Shown piece after piece: positions 9,155 through 17,327 of a stretch of DNA of 64,000 nt. Under the pieces are notes generated by a model that saw only the letters and a program-made list of their open reading frames with translations, was not told where the DNA came from and searched no databases. The stretch is from a virus. Position 1 is the stretch's first letter. Each line of letters opens with the position of its first letter. The stretch lies in IMG/VR virus record IMGVR_UViG_3300009011_000002, positions 62,001 to 126,000 of that record; one strand, 5' to 3'. Both the position numbers and the translations under genes were made by a program.

Positions 9155-10054
9155 ATGGCTAACACCAACCTGCCGCACCGTACGCCCACTACCCTGATGC
9201 CGTCTTCGGACCCGTTCGTTACCGCGATGGACATGCAAAACCGTCCGGTGATCAACGGTGAAGAAGGGGGCATGTACGGGTGGGCTGGTAACGTTTTCGA
9301 ATACCTGTCGGCCCAACCGCACGTCAGCCAGCAAGCCTGGTGCATCGTGCTGTCCACCCCGGCCATGTTCTCCCGCCTCCCAGGCGGTGACCGTCTGCAC
9401 TCCCTGTGCAAGGCGTTCTTCGAGAACCGTTCGCAGTCGTTCGAAGGCCTCCGTGACCAGACCGAGATCCAGTTCGGTTCGATGGAATGGACTGGTCACA
9501 AAATGTCCATCCCCGTCGGGGCAACCCGCCAGCTGGGCCCAGTGACCCACACCGTCTACGACGTCGAAGGTGAACCATTCACCAAGATGTTGAAGATCTG
9601 GTCGCAGTGGGGTCTGATGGACCCAGAAATCCTCAACGCCAAACTGGTGTTGCTGGACGATCCGGGCGACATGCTGCTGGATGAAACCTCCTACTCGGCT
9701 ATCTACTTCGAGCCGACTCGCAACATGCGGGACATCGCGCACGCCGCGATCGTTGTGGGCGGCCAGCCGCTGAACACTGTGCCGATCGAGCTGAAGCGCA
9801 ACAAGTCGGAAGAGAACCAGATCCGCCAGATCCAGATGGAGTTCACTGGCGTGATCGAGTTCGACACCTACGCGGTGAAGCAGATCGCGCGTCAGATGCT
9901 CCAACTGCTGCCGACCTACAACCCGGATGCCGTTGCTGCTCCGACTGGCTTCCAGCAGCGTACCTCGATCCTGGAGTCGCTCACCAACTCCGGTACCATC
10001 GAGCGTATGACCACTGCGAAGTCGCAGGTCGTAGATCCAAACTACATGGGTTAA
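9155..10054 (+). CDS. Tail tube protein
   Basis: A 299-residue protein directly downstream of the sheath gene, the standard position of the tube protein (phiKZ gp30). The sequence is beta-rich with segments such as TRNMRDIAHAAIVVGG and PIELKRNKSEENQIRQIQ. It forms the inner hollow tube for DNA passage. ATG at 9155 has GGAG about 9 nt upstream; an in-frame GTG two codons earlier is less likely. Codon bias matches the sheath gene. It ends before a strong palindromic terminator at 10087. Confidence 0.82.
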   Translation: MANTNLPHRTPTTLMPSSDPFVTAMDMQNRPVINGEEGGMYGWAGNVFEYLSAQPHVSQQAWCIVLSTPAMFSRLPGGDRLHSLCKAFFENRSQSFEGLRDQTEIQFGSMEWTGHKMSIPVGATRQLGPVTHTVYDVEGEPFTKMLKIWSQWGLMDPEILNAKLVLLDDPGDMLLDETSYSAIYFEPTRNMRDIAHAAIVVGGQPLNTVPIELKRNKSEENQIRQIQMEFTGVIEFDTYAVKQIARQMLQLLPTYNPDAVAAPTGFQQRTSILESLTNSGTIERMTTAKSQVVDPNYMG

Positions 10055-10086
10055 TCCCACGTAGAAAAAGAAACACAGTTGACAGC

Positions 10087-10116
10087 CCCTACTACCGCCC
10101 TAGGGCGGTAGTAGGG
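10087..10116. terminator. Bidirectional terminator palindrome
   Basis: A 30-nt perfect inverted repeat built on CCCTACTACCGCCC lies between the convergent tail tube and 10126-10578 genes. There is no U-tract on either side. Confidence 0.75.
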
Positions 10117-10125
10117 TTATGTCTG

Positions 10126-10578
10126 CTACTTGGAATTTCTGAAACGGTAAGGTCTGAAATCGTTGTTGTCATACACAAAGATTTGACCATTGATGGACAC
10201 GAGTGCATCGTTGTGGTTGTTCACCACTTCGTTAAAGATTAACAAGTCCTTGGAATGCGACTTGTGTTTCTGGGCGACTGGGAGTTGGAACGCAATGTAC
10301 TGGAGCATGTCACGGTTGGTAAACTCGACAGGGAATTTACATTCCCAACCAAACACATGACCAGCAAGGTGAGGGTCTTTGGTTTCTGGGTCACGTATCA
10401 AAGACACCCGCCCTGCGTACACGCCCAGTTGGTACTTAAAGATAAGACCTTCTGGGACCTGTTCCAAGGAGAACCAAAACCCTCGACTTTCCCGCAGTCT
10501 ACATACCAGCAGCAGTCCTGCCAATGCCCAGACCACCGTCAATAGTAGGTTCAGCACGATCTCTGGAATCTCGAACAT
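10126..10578 (-). CDS. Membrane-anchored protein of unknown function
   Basis: A 150-residue protein with one N-terminal transmembrane helix (about residues 6-26, IVLNLLLTVVWALAGLLLV), followed by a soluble domain. The likely ATG at 10578 has AAGG about 9 nt upstream and places the helix at the start. It overlaps the upstream 10499-11326 gene by 80 nt in another frame, which is long for this genome, so the start is less certain than others. The family is not recognised. Confidence 0.6.
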   Translation of the reverse strand: MFEIPEIVLNLLLTVVWALAGLLLVCRLRESRGFWFSLEQVPEGLIFKYQLGVYAGRVSLIRDPETKDPHLAGHVFGWECKFPVEFTNRDMLQYIAFQLPVAQKHKSHSKDLLIFNEVVNNHNDALVSINGQIFVYDNNDFRPYRFRNSK

Positions 10579-11326
10579 TGTGAGGTACCTTCTTACCAAA
10601 TATCCGTGTGTAGTTGTCTCTGACGAGTGTACCAATCAAAGCTGGATTATCCGCCACTGCCATGAAGTCCGCAATACTGCCTGGCTTGCTTTTTAAGACG
10701 GCTGCAGGAATACTCTGCCAGATGGTACCGTTTCTACCGTACATCGCTGAGAAGCCTTCTGAGAGCCTGTCACACCACTCTTCAGGGGAGACGGGTTCCT
10801 CAGTGATGACAGTGTTCTCCCGCACGTACTCCACCACCGCTTTCGCCGGGTTGGAAAACAGTACGTCGGTCATTACCCGTACTTCGTGAGCAATGGTAAT
10901 GGCTTCAGTGTCTACCGAGAGCCGGAAGGCCGACATACTCCGACGACGGCAGCTGTTCTGTATCTGTTTGATCTCTGTGTCGTCAAAGAATTCTCCAGCC
11001 TCCTCATTCAGGAACACCATGGCAAATGCCGAAGATGCATCATGCGGATGTTGACCTTGGTACGTCCTTCCCGTTTCCATCAAGAAGGTAACTGCATAGA
11101 TAAGCGACCGACGGTCCTCTTCAACCTCATGGATGTCACACATGTCGCGTGTGACTAAAACGGCATTCCGTAGCCAGTGATGATCGAATCCTTCAGGGTT
11201 ACTCTTCATGCGGTTAAACAACTTCATGATGAAGTTTAGAGGAAGGTACGTTCCCGCTGTTGTTAAGATGTCCTGGAAGGATTCCAGGTCCTTTAGATCT
11301 TGTGCGCGAAAACGACGTCCTGACAT
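10499..11326 (-). CDS. Unknown soluble protein
   Basis: A 275-residue, mostly helical, charged protein. ATG at 11326 has AGGAG 6-7 nt upstream. The C-terminal 27 residues are encoded in DNA shared with the start of the downstream membrane protein gene. I recognise no motif. It is in a minus-strand group with the secreted protein at 11381, separated from it by a terminator hairpin. Confidence 0.6.
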   Translation of the reverse strand: MSGRRFRAQDLKDLESFQDILTTAGTYLPLNFIMKLFNRMKSNPEGFDHHWLRNAVLVTRDMCDIHEVEEDRRSLIYAVTFLMETGRTYQGQHPHDASSAFAMVFLNEEAGEFFDDTEIKQIQNSCRRRSMSAFRLSVDTEAITIAHEVRVMTDVLFSNPAKAVVEYVRENTVITEEPVSPEEWCDRLSEGFSAMYGRNGTIWQSIPAAVLKSKPGSIADFMAVADNPALIGTLVRDNYTRIFGKKVPHNVRDSRDRAEPTIDGGLGIGRTAAGM

Positions 11327-11359
11327 AACCAACTCCTAAGAAACAAAAATAAAAAGAAG

Positions 11360-11377
11360 CGAGGCCCGAAGGCCTCG
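11360..11377 (-). terminator. Intrinsic terminator
   Basis: CGAGGCC-TTCG-GGCCTCG on the minus strand (UUCG-type tetraloop), followed by CTTCTTTTTATTTTTG. It ends the 11381-11848 gene. Confidence 0.9.
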
Positions 11378-11380
11378 TGC

Positions 11381-11848
11381 TCAATCAACTTCCGTGAGGT
11401 TCTCGAAGTACTCGTCACGGTCAAAGTGATTCACAAGCTTCTCTGGCTTGCATTCGGCGTTGAGCGTTTTCACCATCTCCACTTGTTCGTAGAGGTAGCC
11501 AGTGATCACGCCACGCTGATCGTTTACTCCTACGGTCGTCATGCTTCTGCCTGCCACGATGTAGATCTCGCGGTTATCGACGCCTTCTTCTGCAGAGTAA
11601 CGGAATGACTTACCTATGTTGTTACCAGCGGCCGCTACGCTGTACTCAGGTTTACGGAGGTCCTCCCCATACAGAATGGTGAAGACATCGGTCACGGGGT
11701 TACGCGAAACTTGAAGGTGTTTCCCTTCCTTGGTTTCACATTTCAACACGAGGTCTTCAGGCACAGTAACCACTTGGTTTGCAGAGGCATTGACCGCAAA
11801 ACCCAGCACCATCAGAACAGCCATGTAGAACGAAGTAAACAGTTTCAT
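11381..11848 (-). CDS. Secreted/periplasmic protein with Sec signal peptide
   Basis: A 155-residue protein whose N-terminus is a clear Sec signal peptide: MKLF start, hydrophobic core YMAVLMVLGFAV, and a signal peptidase I site after Ala-Ser-Ala (residues 21-23). The mature part is about 132 residues with two Cys (LKCETKEGK and LNAECKPEK) that could form a disulfide. It is exported by the infected cell. A role in modifying the host envelope or superinfection exclusion is possible, but no family was recognised. Confidence 0.7.
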   Translation of the reverse strand: MKLFTSFYMAVLMVLGFAVNASANQVVTVPEDLVLKCETKEGKHLQVSRNPVTDVFTILYGEDLRKPEYSVAAAGNNIGKSFRYSAEEGVDNREIYIVAGRSMTTVGVNDQRGVITGYLYEQVEMVKTLNAECKPEKLVNHFDRDEYFENLTEVD

Positions 11849-11885
11849 GTCATCTCCAAAGATTGATTAGTCAATCTCCCCAAAA

Positions 11886-11919
11886 AATAAAGACTGAGGA
11901 ATTACCCCCAGTCTTTATT
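11886..11919 (-). terminator. Intrinsic terminator
   Basis: An 11-bp stem (AATAAAGACTG and complement) is followed on the minus strand by TTTTGG. It ends the 11941-12444 gene. Confidence 0.75.
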
Positions 11920-11940
11920 GATAGAGAAGTTGCATAGTGG

Positions 11941-12444
11941 TTAGATCATGCTGCCGCGAGGGATCGGGTTCTGGGAAGCGCTAATCGGCATGATGTGGGT
12001 GGTGCTGTTCGCCACACCGATGTGGTTGGTCTTGCATTTGACCATAGCACCGTAAAGGCTCTCGAGGTAGGAACCGATGTTCTCCTCGATGTCCCAGCTG
12101 GTCACCACCAGGCTGAACTGCGCCAGCGACAGCGCGCTATTACCAAGCAGCAGGGCCAGTTGTTTGTGCGAGTTGTGGACCAGCACGAACTTCTGACCGG
12201 TCCTGGGTGCATGGCGTTCAAACACCACCACGGTACCCAAGCAGGTGCCGACCAGGATCAGTCGACGTTCAGTGTGGGTGCACACCGACTTGACAACTTT
12301 GCCAGCTTCCAGAGGGAAGTCCATGGCGTTCTCGAAGTAACCGTTCTCGCTGCGCCAGGCCGAATTGAAAGGAACGGATTCCTTGATCTTCAGCAGGGCG
12401 TATTCAAAGGCTTTTTCGATTTCGATAGAAGGATCGTTACGCAT
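11941..12444 (-). CDS. Unknown soluble protein under an early-type promoter
   Basis: A 167-residue protein with a beta-rich centre (RRLILVGTCLGTVVVF) and no membrane segment predicted with confidence. ATG at 12444 (AGGA 8-9 nt upstream) is preferred to the in-frame ATG at 12495, which lies too close to the promoter-like element at 12504-12511. It is transcribed alone, ending at the hairpin 11886-11919. The function is unknown. Confidence 0.65.
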   Translation of the reverse strand: MRNDPSIEIEKAFEYALLKIKESVPFNSAWRSENGYFENAMDFPLEAGKVVKSVCTHTERRLILVGTCLGTVVVFERHAPRTGQKFVLVHNSHKQLALLLGNSALSLAQFSLVVTSWDIEENIGSYLESLYGAMVKCKTNHIGVANSTTHIMPISASQNPIPRGSMI

Positions 12445-12503
12445 GATTTGTTTTCCTATATAGGACAAAGGGTTAGTAGACTTTAATAGTCTCATTCACC
12501 CTA

Positions 12504-12511
12504 GTTATATA
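12504..12511 (-). promoter_or_regulatory. phiKZ-type early promoter element
   Basis: On the minus strand this reads TCAGACCTATATAAC, preceded by the T-run TTCTTTTT. It shares its core with elements at 17881, 41836, 60001 and 63695. It is 60 nt upstream of the 12444 start and directly after the terminator of the thymidylate kinase gene. Confidence 0.7.
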
Positions 12512-12540
12512 GGTCTGAAAAAGAATGTAACTTAAATATA

Positions 12541-12570
12541 ACCCGCACAGGCCAAAAGGCCTGTACGGGT
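12541..12570 (-). terminator. Terminator hairpin
   Basis: ACCCG-ACAGGCC stem with AAAA loop. It follows the thymidylate kinase stop codon. The downstream minus strand is AT-rich (TTATATTTAAG) and runs into the next promoter element. Confidence 0.75.
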
Positions 12571-12581
12571 TATAATCAGGA

Positions 12582-13325
12582 TCAGGACATCAGGTGGCTT
12601 GGAATCTTGATGCTGGGTACACGGGGTTTCACACAGTCAGGGCAACCACCCTTACACTGACCCTTTACTGGCTTGGTCAGTGGGCGGATGATCTTCATCA
12701 GGTGCGGGAACAGTTGCTCGCGCACTTCATCGAGACCATACGAAGCGTCGATGAGGGTGTAACGGTCAGCATCGGTCTTGTACAGGTCCAGGAAGACCTG
12801 CTGCATGGCTTCCTGCTGTTCCAGACTTGCCCGGTCGAACTTGTCACTCTGTTTCTCAGCGTCGCTGATACGCGATGCTGCGATGTACGGAGGGCAGGTG
12901 AAGATGAACGTCTTGTCTGGGTTGACCCCTACCACCAACTCGTGTAGCTGTTTCAGCTTCTCGAGTGGTAACCCGTCGTAGGTCGACTGGTAGGCAAACG
13001 TGGTATCACAGTAACGGTCGGAGACCACAACCCGACCGGATTCAATGGAAGGACGAATCACCTTGTTAACGTGATCCACCCGCGCAGCGTTAAACAGCAA
13101 CGCCACAGCCATGGGATCCAGCACGTCCAAAGGTTCTTTCGGATTAGCTCCTGGGAACCCCTCACGCACCAGCTTACGCAGATGCTCCGCGCAAAGGGTA
13201 CCACCAGGCTCACGGGTTAACACAGGATCGAGGTGGTGATCCTGGAACAACTTACCGATGTAATTACGAGCAGTGGACTTGCCCGTGCCTCCGATCCCTT
13301 CGAGGGTGATGAATGGCGCTGTCAT
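12582..13325 (-). CDS. tmk: Thymidylate kinase with C-terminal Cys cluster
   Basis: dTMP kinase makes dTDP from dTMP and ATP for phage DNA synthesis. The 247-residue protein has the P-loop GIGGTGKS (residues 10-17), the LTREPGGT motif (about 37-43) that binds substrate, and SDRYCDTTFAYQ (the DRY/DRH motif). ATG at 13325 is chosen by AGGA 5 nt upstream and by family length (about 210 residues). The last ~35 residues exceed the family norm and contain C-x3-C-x2-C (Cys224, 228, 231), a possible metal site. It is preceded closely by a 58-residue gene and ends at a terminator hairpin. Confidence 0.92.
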   Translation of the reverse strand: MTAPFITLEGIGGTGKSTARNYIGKLFQDHHLDPVLTREPGGTLCAEHLRKLVREGFPGANPKEPLDVLDPMAVALLFNAARVDHVNKVIRPSIESGRVVVSDRYCDTTFAYQSTYDGLPLEKLKQLHELVVGVNPDKTFIFTCPPYIAASRISDAEKQSDKFDRASLEQQEAMQQVFLDLYKTDADRYTLIDASYGLDEVREQLFPHLMKIIRPLTKPVKGQCKGGCPDCVKPRVPSIKIPSHLMS

Positions 13326-13332
13326 GATATCC

Positions 13333-13509
13333 TTACTTCTTTGGAGGCGTGAGATCAATCCCAAACTCGTAGGCACGAGGTGGGTTAAGGGGTTTAACAA
13401 TCCCGCCAGCGTCGAGACTGTCGTAGGTAGGACGCTCAGGTGGAACCGCCGAGACAACACGTCCCAGCGATTTCAAGAGCTCCGGGCTAGGTCCTGCTTC
13501 TTTGGCCAT
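13333..13509 (-). CDS. Small unknown protein (58 aa)
   Basis: A short gene starting MAKEAGPSPELLKSLGRV and ending in ITPPKK-like residues (IDLTPPKK). It is proline-rich (nine Pro) and probably largely unstructured. GGAG lies 7-8 nt upstream of ATG. The stop is 7 nt before the thymidylate kinase start, so the two are co-transcribed. It fills what would otherwise be a 217-nt gap. Confidence 0.7.
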   Translation of the reverse strand: MAKEAGPSPELLKSLGRVVSAVPPERPTYDSLDAGGIVKPLNPPRAYEFGIDLTPPKK

Positions 13510-13542
13510 GGAAGGTGCTCCTATTGATTATTTTCAATAGGA

Positions 13543-14838
13543 TTACCCGCAGAAGTCACGACCCTGAGCAGGCAGTTCTATTTCTTCCAATAAGTGGACG
13601 GGGTTCACTTTGTCGACCTCATCGACCAATGCACACGCAGGTTCATCAGAACCATCCTGGAGTACTTCTACTTGCCCCCGGAGTTTCTCTTCTAGCTGCT
13701 TCTTCTGGTAGACGCGTGCTTCTTCGATCAGTTCGGCGTCGGCAGTTTCAACGATTGTGTCACCGACCAGGATAAAGACCTTGTCATCTTTTTCACGAAC
13801 CTCAACCTTACGTGGCGTGTAAGCTTTCAGTTCCTTTTTGACCAAGGCCAGGGCTTCCTCTTCCTTGGTCGGGTACTTGATGCCCTTCGCGTTGAGCATG
13901 TCAACTAGGCAGCGGGTCCAATTAAGGAACTGGTTTTCAACCTCGTGTAGGTCTTTGGTAGGACCAGGGGACACCCTTAAACCATAGCCTTGTGCTACGT
14001 CCATGGCGAACTGGTCAGCCTCAGGCGGCAGTTTGATATCCGCTGCAGTGACTTCATCGGCCAACAGACGATAACGGAGAGGAATTTCTGAGAGTTTGTA
14101 TTCCCAGTGCTCACCGCACAGTTCGTTCTTCATCTTCGAAGCACGCCATTCGATGCGTTTGGCTTCGGTGATGTTGTAAACGATCTTGCTGTCGTCACCA
14201 AGACCACGGAAGACCTTCGCCTGACCCGTGTGGATAACGAACGGGTGTAGCTCAGGCGGGATCATGTCGAACACTTGTTGCTTGGATAATTCCCACAACG
14301 GAGCACGGTAAACAGTGCCGGTACGGTCAGCCACCGCCAAACGACCCAGTTTCTTTGGCAGTTCGAGCAGGTCGCGGTAGTCTTCTTCTGTGTGGTCGTA
14401 TTCGAGGTTACTGAATTCAGCGGCATCTTGTTTCAACCAACCGATCCAAACACCTGGGTATTCAGACAATACATTCCAGCGACGCAGGTCCAACATACCC
14501 ACAACAGTGGCGAACTGCTGGGTAATGGTGCTCACAACCATGTCACCATGGTCGTCGTAATGGTTCATAAGTCTACGGCTGTTTTTCTGGCACGGGGCCC
14601 AAGGACAACGTACCGATTGGTAGATGTTCTTGATGGAGCCCTTAAAGCCCAGCGCTTCCATGTTCTCTTTAACGTACTCGACGAACTTAACCGTGTTATA
14701 CAACTCGAACAGGAAGGTGTCGCGGTTGTTGCTTACGTTGATCACGCAGAGGTTCAGGGTGTGCCCGTCACGCAATCCCTTGGTTACCATTGCAACTGAT
14801 TCCAAACCACTGCTGAACGCTACGTTGATAGTTGCCAT
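13543..14838 (-). CDS. PP-loop (QueC/adenine nucleotide alpha hydrolase-like) protein
   Basis: A 431-residue protein. Its N-terminus has a P-P-loop-like motif, FSSGLESVAM (residues 8-17), in place of SGGLDS, after a beta strand and before a helix as in QueC/N-type ATP pyrophosphatases. A later PLWELSKQQVFDMIP matches the 'PL..lsK.ei' segment of QueC-type proteins. The four-Cys zinc site of QueC is not evident, so preQ0 synthesis is not certain; an ATP-dependent nucleotide or thiolation role is equally open. It lies 11 nt after a two-helix membrane protein gene. The C-terminal ~150 residues are unassigned. Confidence 0.65.
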   Translation of the reverse strand: MATINVAFSSGLESVAMVTKGLRDGHTLNLCVINVSNNRDTFLFELYNTVKFVEYVKENMEALGFKGSIKNIYQSVRCPWAPCQKNSRRLMNHYDDHGDMVVSTITQQFATVVGMLDLRRWNVLSEYPGVWIGWLKQDAAEFSNLEYDHTEEDYRDLLELPKKLGRLAVADRTGTVYRAPLWELSKQQVFDMIPPELHPFVIHTGQAKVFRGLGDDSKIVYNITEAKRIEWRASKMKNELCGEHWEYKLSEIPLRYRLLADEVTAADIKLPPEADQFAMDVAQGYGLRVSPGPTKDLHEVENQFLNWTRCLVDMLNAKGIKYPTKEEEALALVKKELKAYTPRKVEVREKDDKVFILVGDTIVETADAELIEEARVYQKKQLEEKLRGQVEVLQDGSDEPACALVDEVDKVNPVHLLEEIELPAQGRDFCG

Positions 14839-14849
14839 TCCCTTTCCCC

Positions 14850-15083
14850 TTAGAACCAACTAAAAATGAATTTGATAACACACGCAAACACGTAGGCAAT
14901 GGAACCCCAAACGAAGACGATCAGGCACTTTGCCTGAAACAGAATCCATTTGAGGGTCCGAATGTCTTCATCGGCCACTGCCAGTCGGCGCATGTGGTCG
15001 TAATAGGCTTTAAGCTCGTTTACCTTGTAGGACATTACCATCAGGACAATGAACAACCCGAATCCGATCCAGTAGTTCAGCAT
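14850..15083 (-). CDS. Small two-helix membrane protein
   Basis: A 77-residue protein with transmembrane helices at about residues 4-19 (YWIGFGLFIVLMVMSY) and 53-75 (CLIVFVWGSIAYVFACVIKF), separated by a charged loop. This resembles holin-like topology, but it lies with nucleotide metabolism genes and far from the endolysin, so a holin call is not supported. It is co-transcribed with the PP-loop gene. Confidence 0.65.
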   Translation of the reverse strand: MLNYWIGFGLFIVLMVMSYKVNELKAYYDHMRRLAVADEDIRTLKWILFQAKCLIVFVWGSIAYVFACVIKFIFSWF

Positions 15084-15107
15084 TTTTACCCCCGAAGCAA
15101 AAATAAA

Positions 15108-15132
15108 ACAGGGAGCCCGAAGGCCCCCTGTT
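15108..15132 (-). terminator. Intrinsic terminator
   Basis: An ACAGGG stem extended by GGCC, with a TTCG loop, is followed on the minus strand by TTTATTTTTG. It ends the Nudix-like gene. Confidence 0.85.
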
Positions 15133-15136
15133 ACGA

Positions 15137-16498
15137 TCAGCCTGCGCGCGACTGGATGCGATCCACGAGGTTGTGCAGGTTATGGATGATGTACTGTGAC
15201 CACGGTTCGAAGTCGCCTTCCAGGAACTGCTTGTACTCCGGCGCATCCAGATCGGTCTTGTTGCCAAGAAGGCTGACGTTGGCAACGTTCAGGATGTCGC
15301 CGCACGGGAACTGGACTTCGGCCAGGCCTTTGACATGGGCACGGGCGAAGATCAAGTCGACCAGGGTGTCGTGATCCAGCCAGGCTACTTCGTCGAGATT
15401 CGGCTCGTTCATTTCGAAGGTGGCGTTGGAAGGCGCTTCGGCCGCGTAGACGATACCGAAGTGGCTGTTGCCGACGAAACCTTGGACATCAGACGAGTCG
15501 CAAACGAAACCAACCGGGGTGCCCGTCTTCATCACTTGAGCCGTGACGTCAACGTCGCCTTGGTAGATGGTGACTTCTTCAGGGCCTTCACGGTGGTAGG
15601 AGGCGTCCGTGGTGGTGTGGAGGTCCATGATGTTGGTGTGCGTTACCTGGGTATCGCGGGCGTCGGTGACATTGCTGTCGTCATAGGACATGTAGTCCAT
15701 GAAATCCGGGATAGGCTCCGCATGGCCGCCGATGGCGATGGAGAACACCGATACCATCTGCTTCTCGCCGTTCAGCTTGTTGCGCTTGTAGACGAGGAAT
15801 TCGACCTTGCCTTCACGGACACGGAACACCAGGCCGTAAGCGATCAGCTGGCGAACCAGGTCGTTCTTAGCGATGTACTCACGGCGACCACCCATGGCAG
15901 CGCGCTCGAGCACTTTCAGACGCTTGAGGACCTCGGCCTTTTCCATGCCGACATCACAGAAGTGCGGTGCTAGCACTTCGGTTACAAATGGAGCGTGAAC
16001 GCCGAGGGTGAATTCGGCTTTTGCAGGTACTTCAGATTTGGCGATCAAAGTCACGAGACGATCCTTTTCGGGTGTGGTTGGAATTTTGTTAGTAAGAGTA
16101 TCACCTTCCCAGTCGTTTTTAACGAACTGGGTGATGATGGTCATGATGTCTTTCATTGCCGCGCGGAGATCGTCTTCACAGAAGACCGCCACGTTAAGCA
16201 TGACCACCTCGAGTGAGATGTCCTTGCTAGTTTCTGGTAAACGGCATTGCACTAACGGCTCAAGGCCGTCAGCAGAAATCCAGAACGCCGTGCTCGGGTA
16301 AACATAACCACCCGGAACAAAACGGCGCATGGGGAAGATGACCATGAAGGTCGACAACTCGTCAGGCTTTGCTTTGGTCTTTAACGTGAAAGTACGTTTC
16401 ATGTTCACGTTTTCTGCCAGCTCGGTTCGTAGACCTGCAAACCACGCATCTTTAAGTTGTGGATTGCCGAAGGATGGATCATTTAGTCTTTCAAACAT
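15137..16498 (-). CDS. Nudix-like hydrolase with large N-terminal domain
   Basis: A 453-residue protein. The C-terminal ~240 residues resemble the COG4112-type Nudix family: FLVYKRNK (about 234-241), SIAIGGHAEP (253-262), REGPEE (303-308) standing for the RExxEE of the Nudix box, and VGNSHFGIVY downstream. The spacing between GG and RE is longer than the classical box (an insertion of about 25 residues), so catalysis is uncertain. The first ~190 residues are unrelated to Nudix and not recognised. Nudix enzymes cleave nucleoside diphosphate-linked compounds. It heads a small operon with 16508 and 16885. Confidence 0.65.
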   Translation of the reverse strand: MFERLNDPSFGNPQLKDAWFAGLRTELAENVNMKRTFTLKTKAKPDELSTFMVIFPMRRFVPGGYVYPSTAFWISADGLEPLVQCRLPETSKDISLEVVMLNVAVFCEDDLRAAMKDIMTIITQFVKNDWEGDTLTNKIPTTPEKDRLVTLIAKSEVPAKAEFTLGVHAPFVTEVLAPHFCDVGMEKAEVLKRLKVLERAAMGGRREYIAKNDLVRQLIAYGLVFRVREGKVEFLVYKRNKLNGEKQMVSVFSIAIGGHAEPIPDFMDYMSYDDSNVTDARDTQVTHTNIMDLHTTTDASYHREGPEEVTIYQGDVDVTAQVMKTGTPVGFVCDSSDVQGFVGNSHFGIVYAAEAPSNATFEMNEPNLDEVAWLDHDTLVDLIFARAHVKGLAEVQFPCGDILNVANVSLLGNKTDLDAPEYKQFLEGDFEPWSQYIIHNLHNLVDRIQSRAG

Positions 16499-16507
16499 AT
16501 TTCCCCC

Positions 16508-16888
16508 CTATGCTTTCTGTCGTTGCCTACGAAGGTTTTCCACCCCGTTGACGTGAACCTGTTCGTAGGTTGTGTGAATACCCGCCGTAATACCAACATT
16601 ACGCATAAAGATCACCCAGGCCAGTGACAGATCACCTGAGGGTGTTGTAATGGGAGGTTCTTCAATCTCGTGGACTTCAGCCAACGTGTACTGTTCGGTG
16701 CGGAGGTGTTTGATCAGCTGCTGGCGGAGATAACGGCCATGACCAAGATTGTTCTCAGGCTGACGGTTGGCCCATGCATCCCAAACGTTGTCGAGCAGTT
16801 CCTCCAATGATTTGCCAAAACAAGAAGGTTCGTCATGGCGGCACACGTAAGCTTTACCGTAACGCTCAAACATGGACTTACGACTCAT
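16508..16888 (-). CDS. Unknown protein (126 aa)
   Basis: A soluble protein of mixed charge with three Trp (including WDAWANRQPENNLGHG and LSLAWVIFM). Its ATG overlaps the stop of the upstream 16885-17250 gene (ATGA), indicating translational coupling, and it ends 9 nt before the Nudix-like gene. No family recognised. Confidence 0.65.
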   Translation of the reverse strand: MSRKSMFERYGKAYVCRHDEPSCFGKSLEELLDNVWDAWANRQPENNLGHGRYLRQQLIKHLRTEQYTLAEVHEIEEPPITTPSGDLSLAWVIFMRNVGITAGIHTTYEQVHVNGVENLRRQRQKA

Positions 16889-17250
16889 TGGGATTTCCCC
16901 GCCTCAGCCATTGCAAGACCAGCTACGTGTAAAACTTCGGAACGAACTGCAAAGAGGACATTCCGAATGGTCTCAAAAGTGTAACCCTGCGGGATAACAA
17001 AATCAGAAGAAACAATCTTCATGAAAGGTCCGGATGAAATAGCGCATGGACCAAGGTGAGTGATCTCGATCTCCCAACCTGGCGCCGGATGACACTTGAC
17101 CAAGAACTCTGCGGTTATCGGTGGCCGTTTCCAAGCGAGATCGTAAAGAGCTACTTCTACTTGATGTTCACCCTTGCCATTGAACGCCCCGTAGTTAAGG
17201 AGGTCGTGGTAGAGCAGTCCAATTTCTGCCTTCTCTGAAATGTGCGACAT
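16885..17250 (-). CDS. Unknown protein (121 aa)
   Basis: A soluble protein with no known motif. ATG at 17250 is used; an upstream in-frame TTG adds two residues. Shine-Dalgarno is weak. Coupled by ATGA to the 16508-16888 gene. It follows the terminator of the 17328-17771 gene, whose T-tract overlaps its leader. Confidence 0.6.
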   Translation of the reverse strand: MSHISEKAEIGLLYHDLLNYGAFNGKGEHQVEVALYDLAWKRPPITAEFLVKCHPAPGWEIEITHLGPCAISSGPFMKIVSSDFVIPQGYTFETIRNVLFAVRSEVLHVAGLAMAEAGKSQ

Positions 17251-17287
17251 AATCAAGTACCAAAAAAAAAGAAAGGGGCTTGCAGAA

Positions 17288-17311
17288 TGGCTAGAGACGA
17301 ATCCCTAGCCA
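17288..17311 (-). terminator. Terminator hairpin
   Basis: TGGCTAG and its complement with a 10-nt loop; a run of nine T lies 20 nt further on the minus strand. It ends the 17328-17771 gene. Confidence 0.65.
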
Positions 17312-17327
17312 CCCTGACCGTTATTTG

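Noticed and set aside
6955-9411. 818-codon minus-strand ORF across sheath and tube genes
   Set aside because: Antisense to two well-supported tail genes; long only because of their biased C-ending codons.
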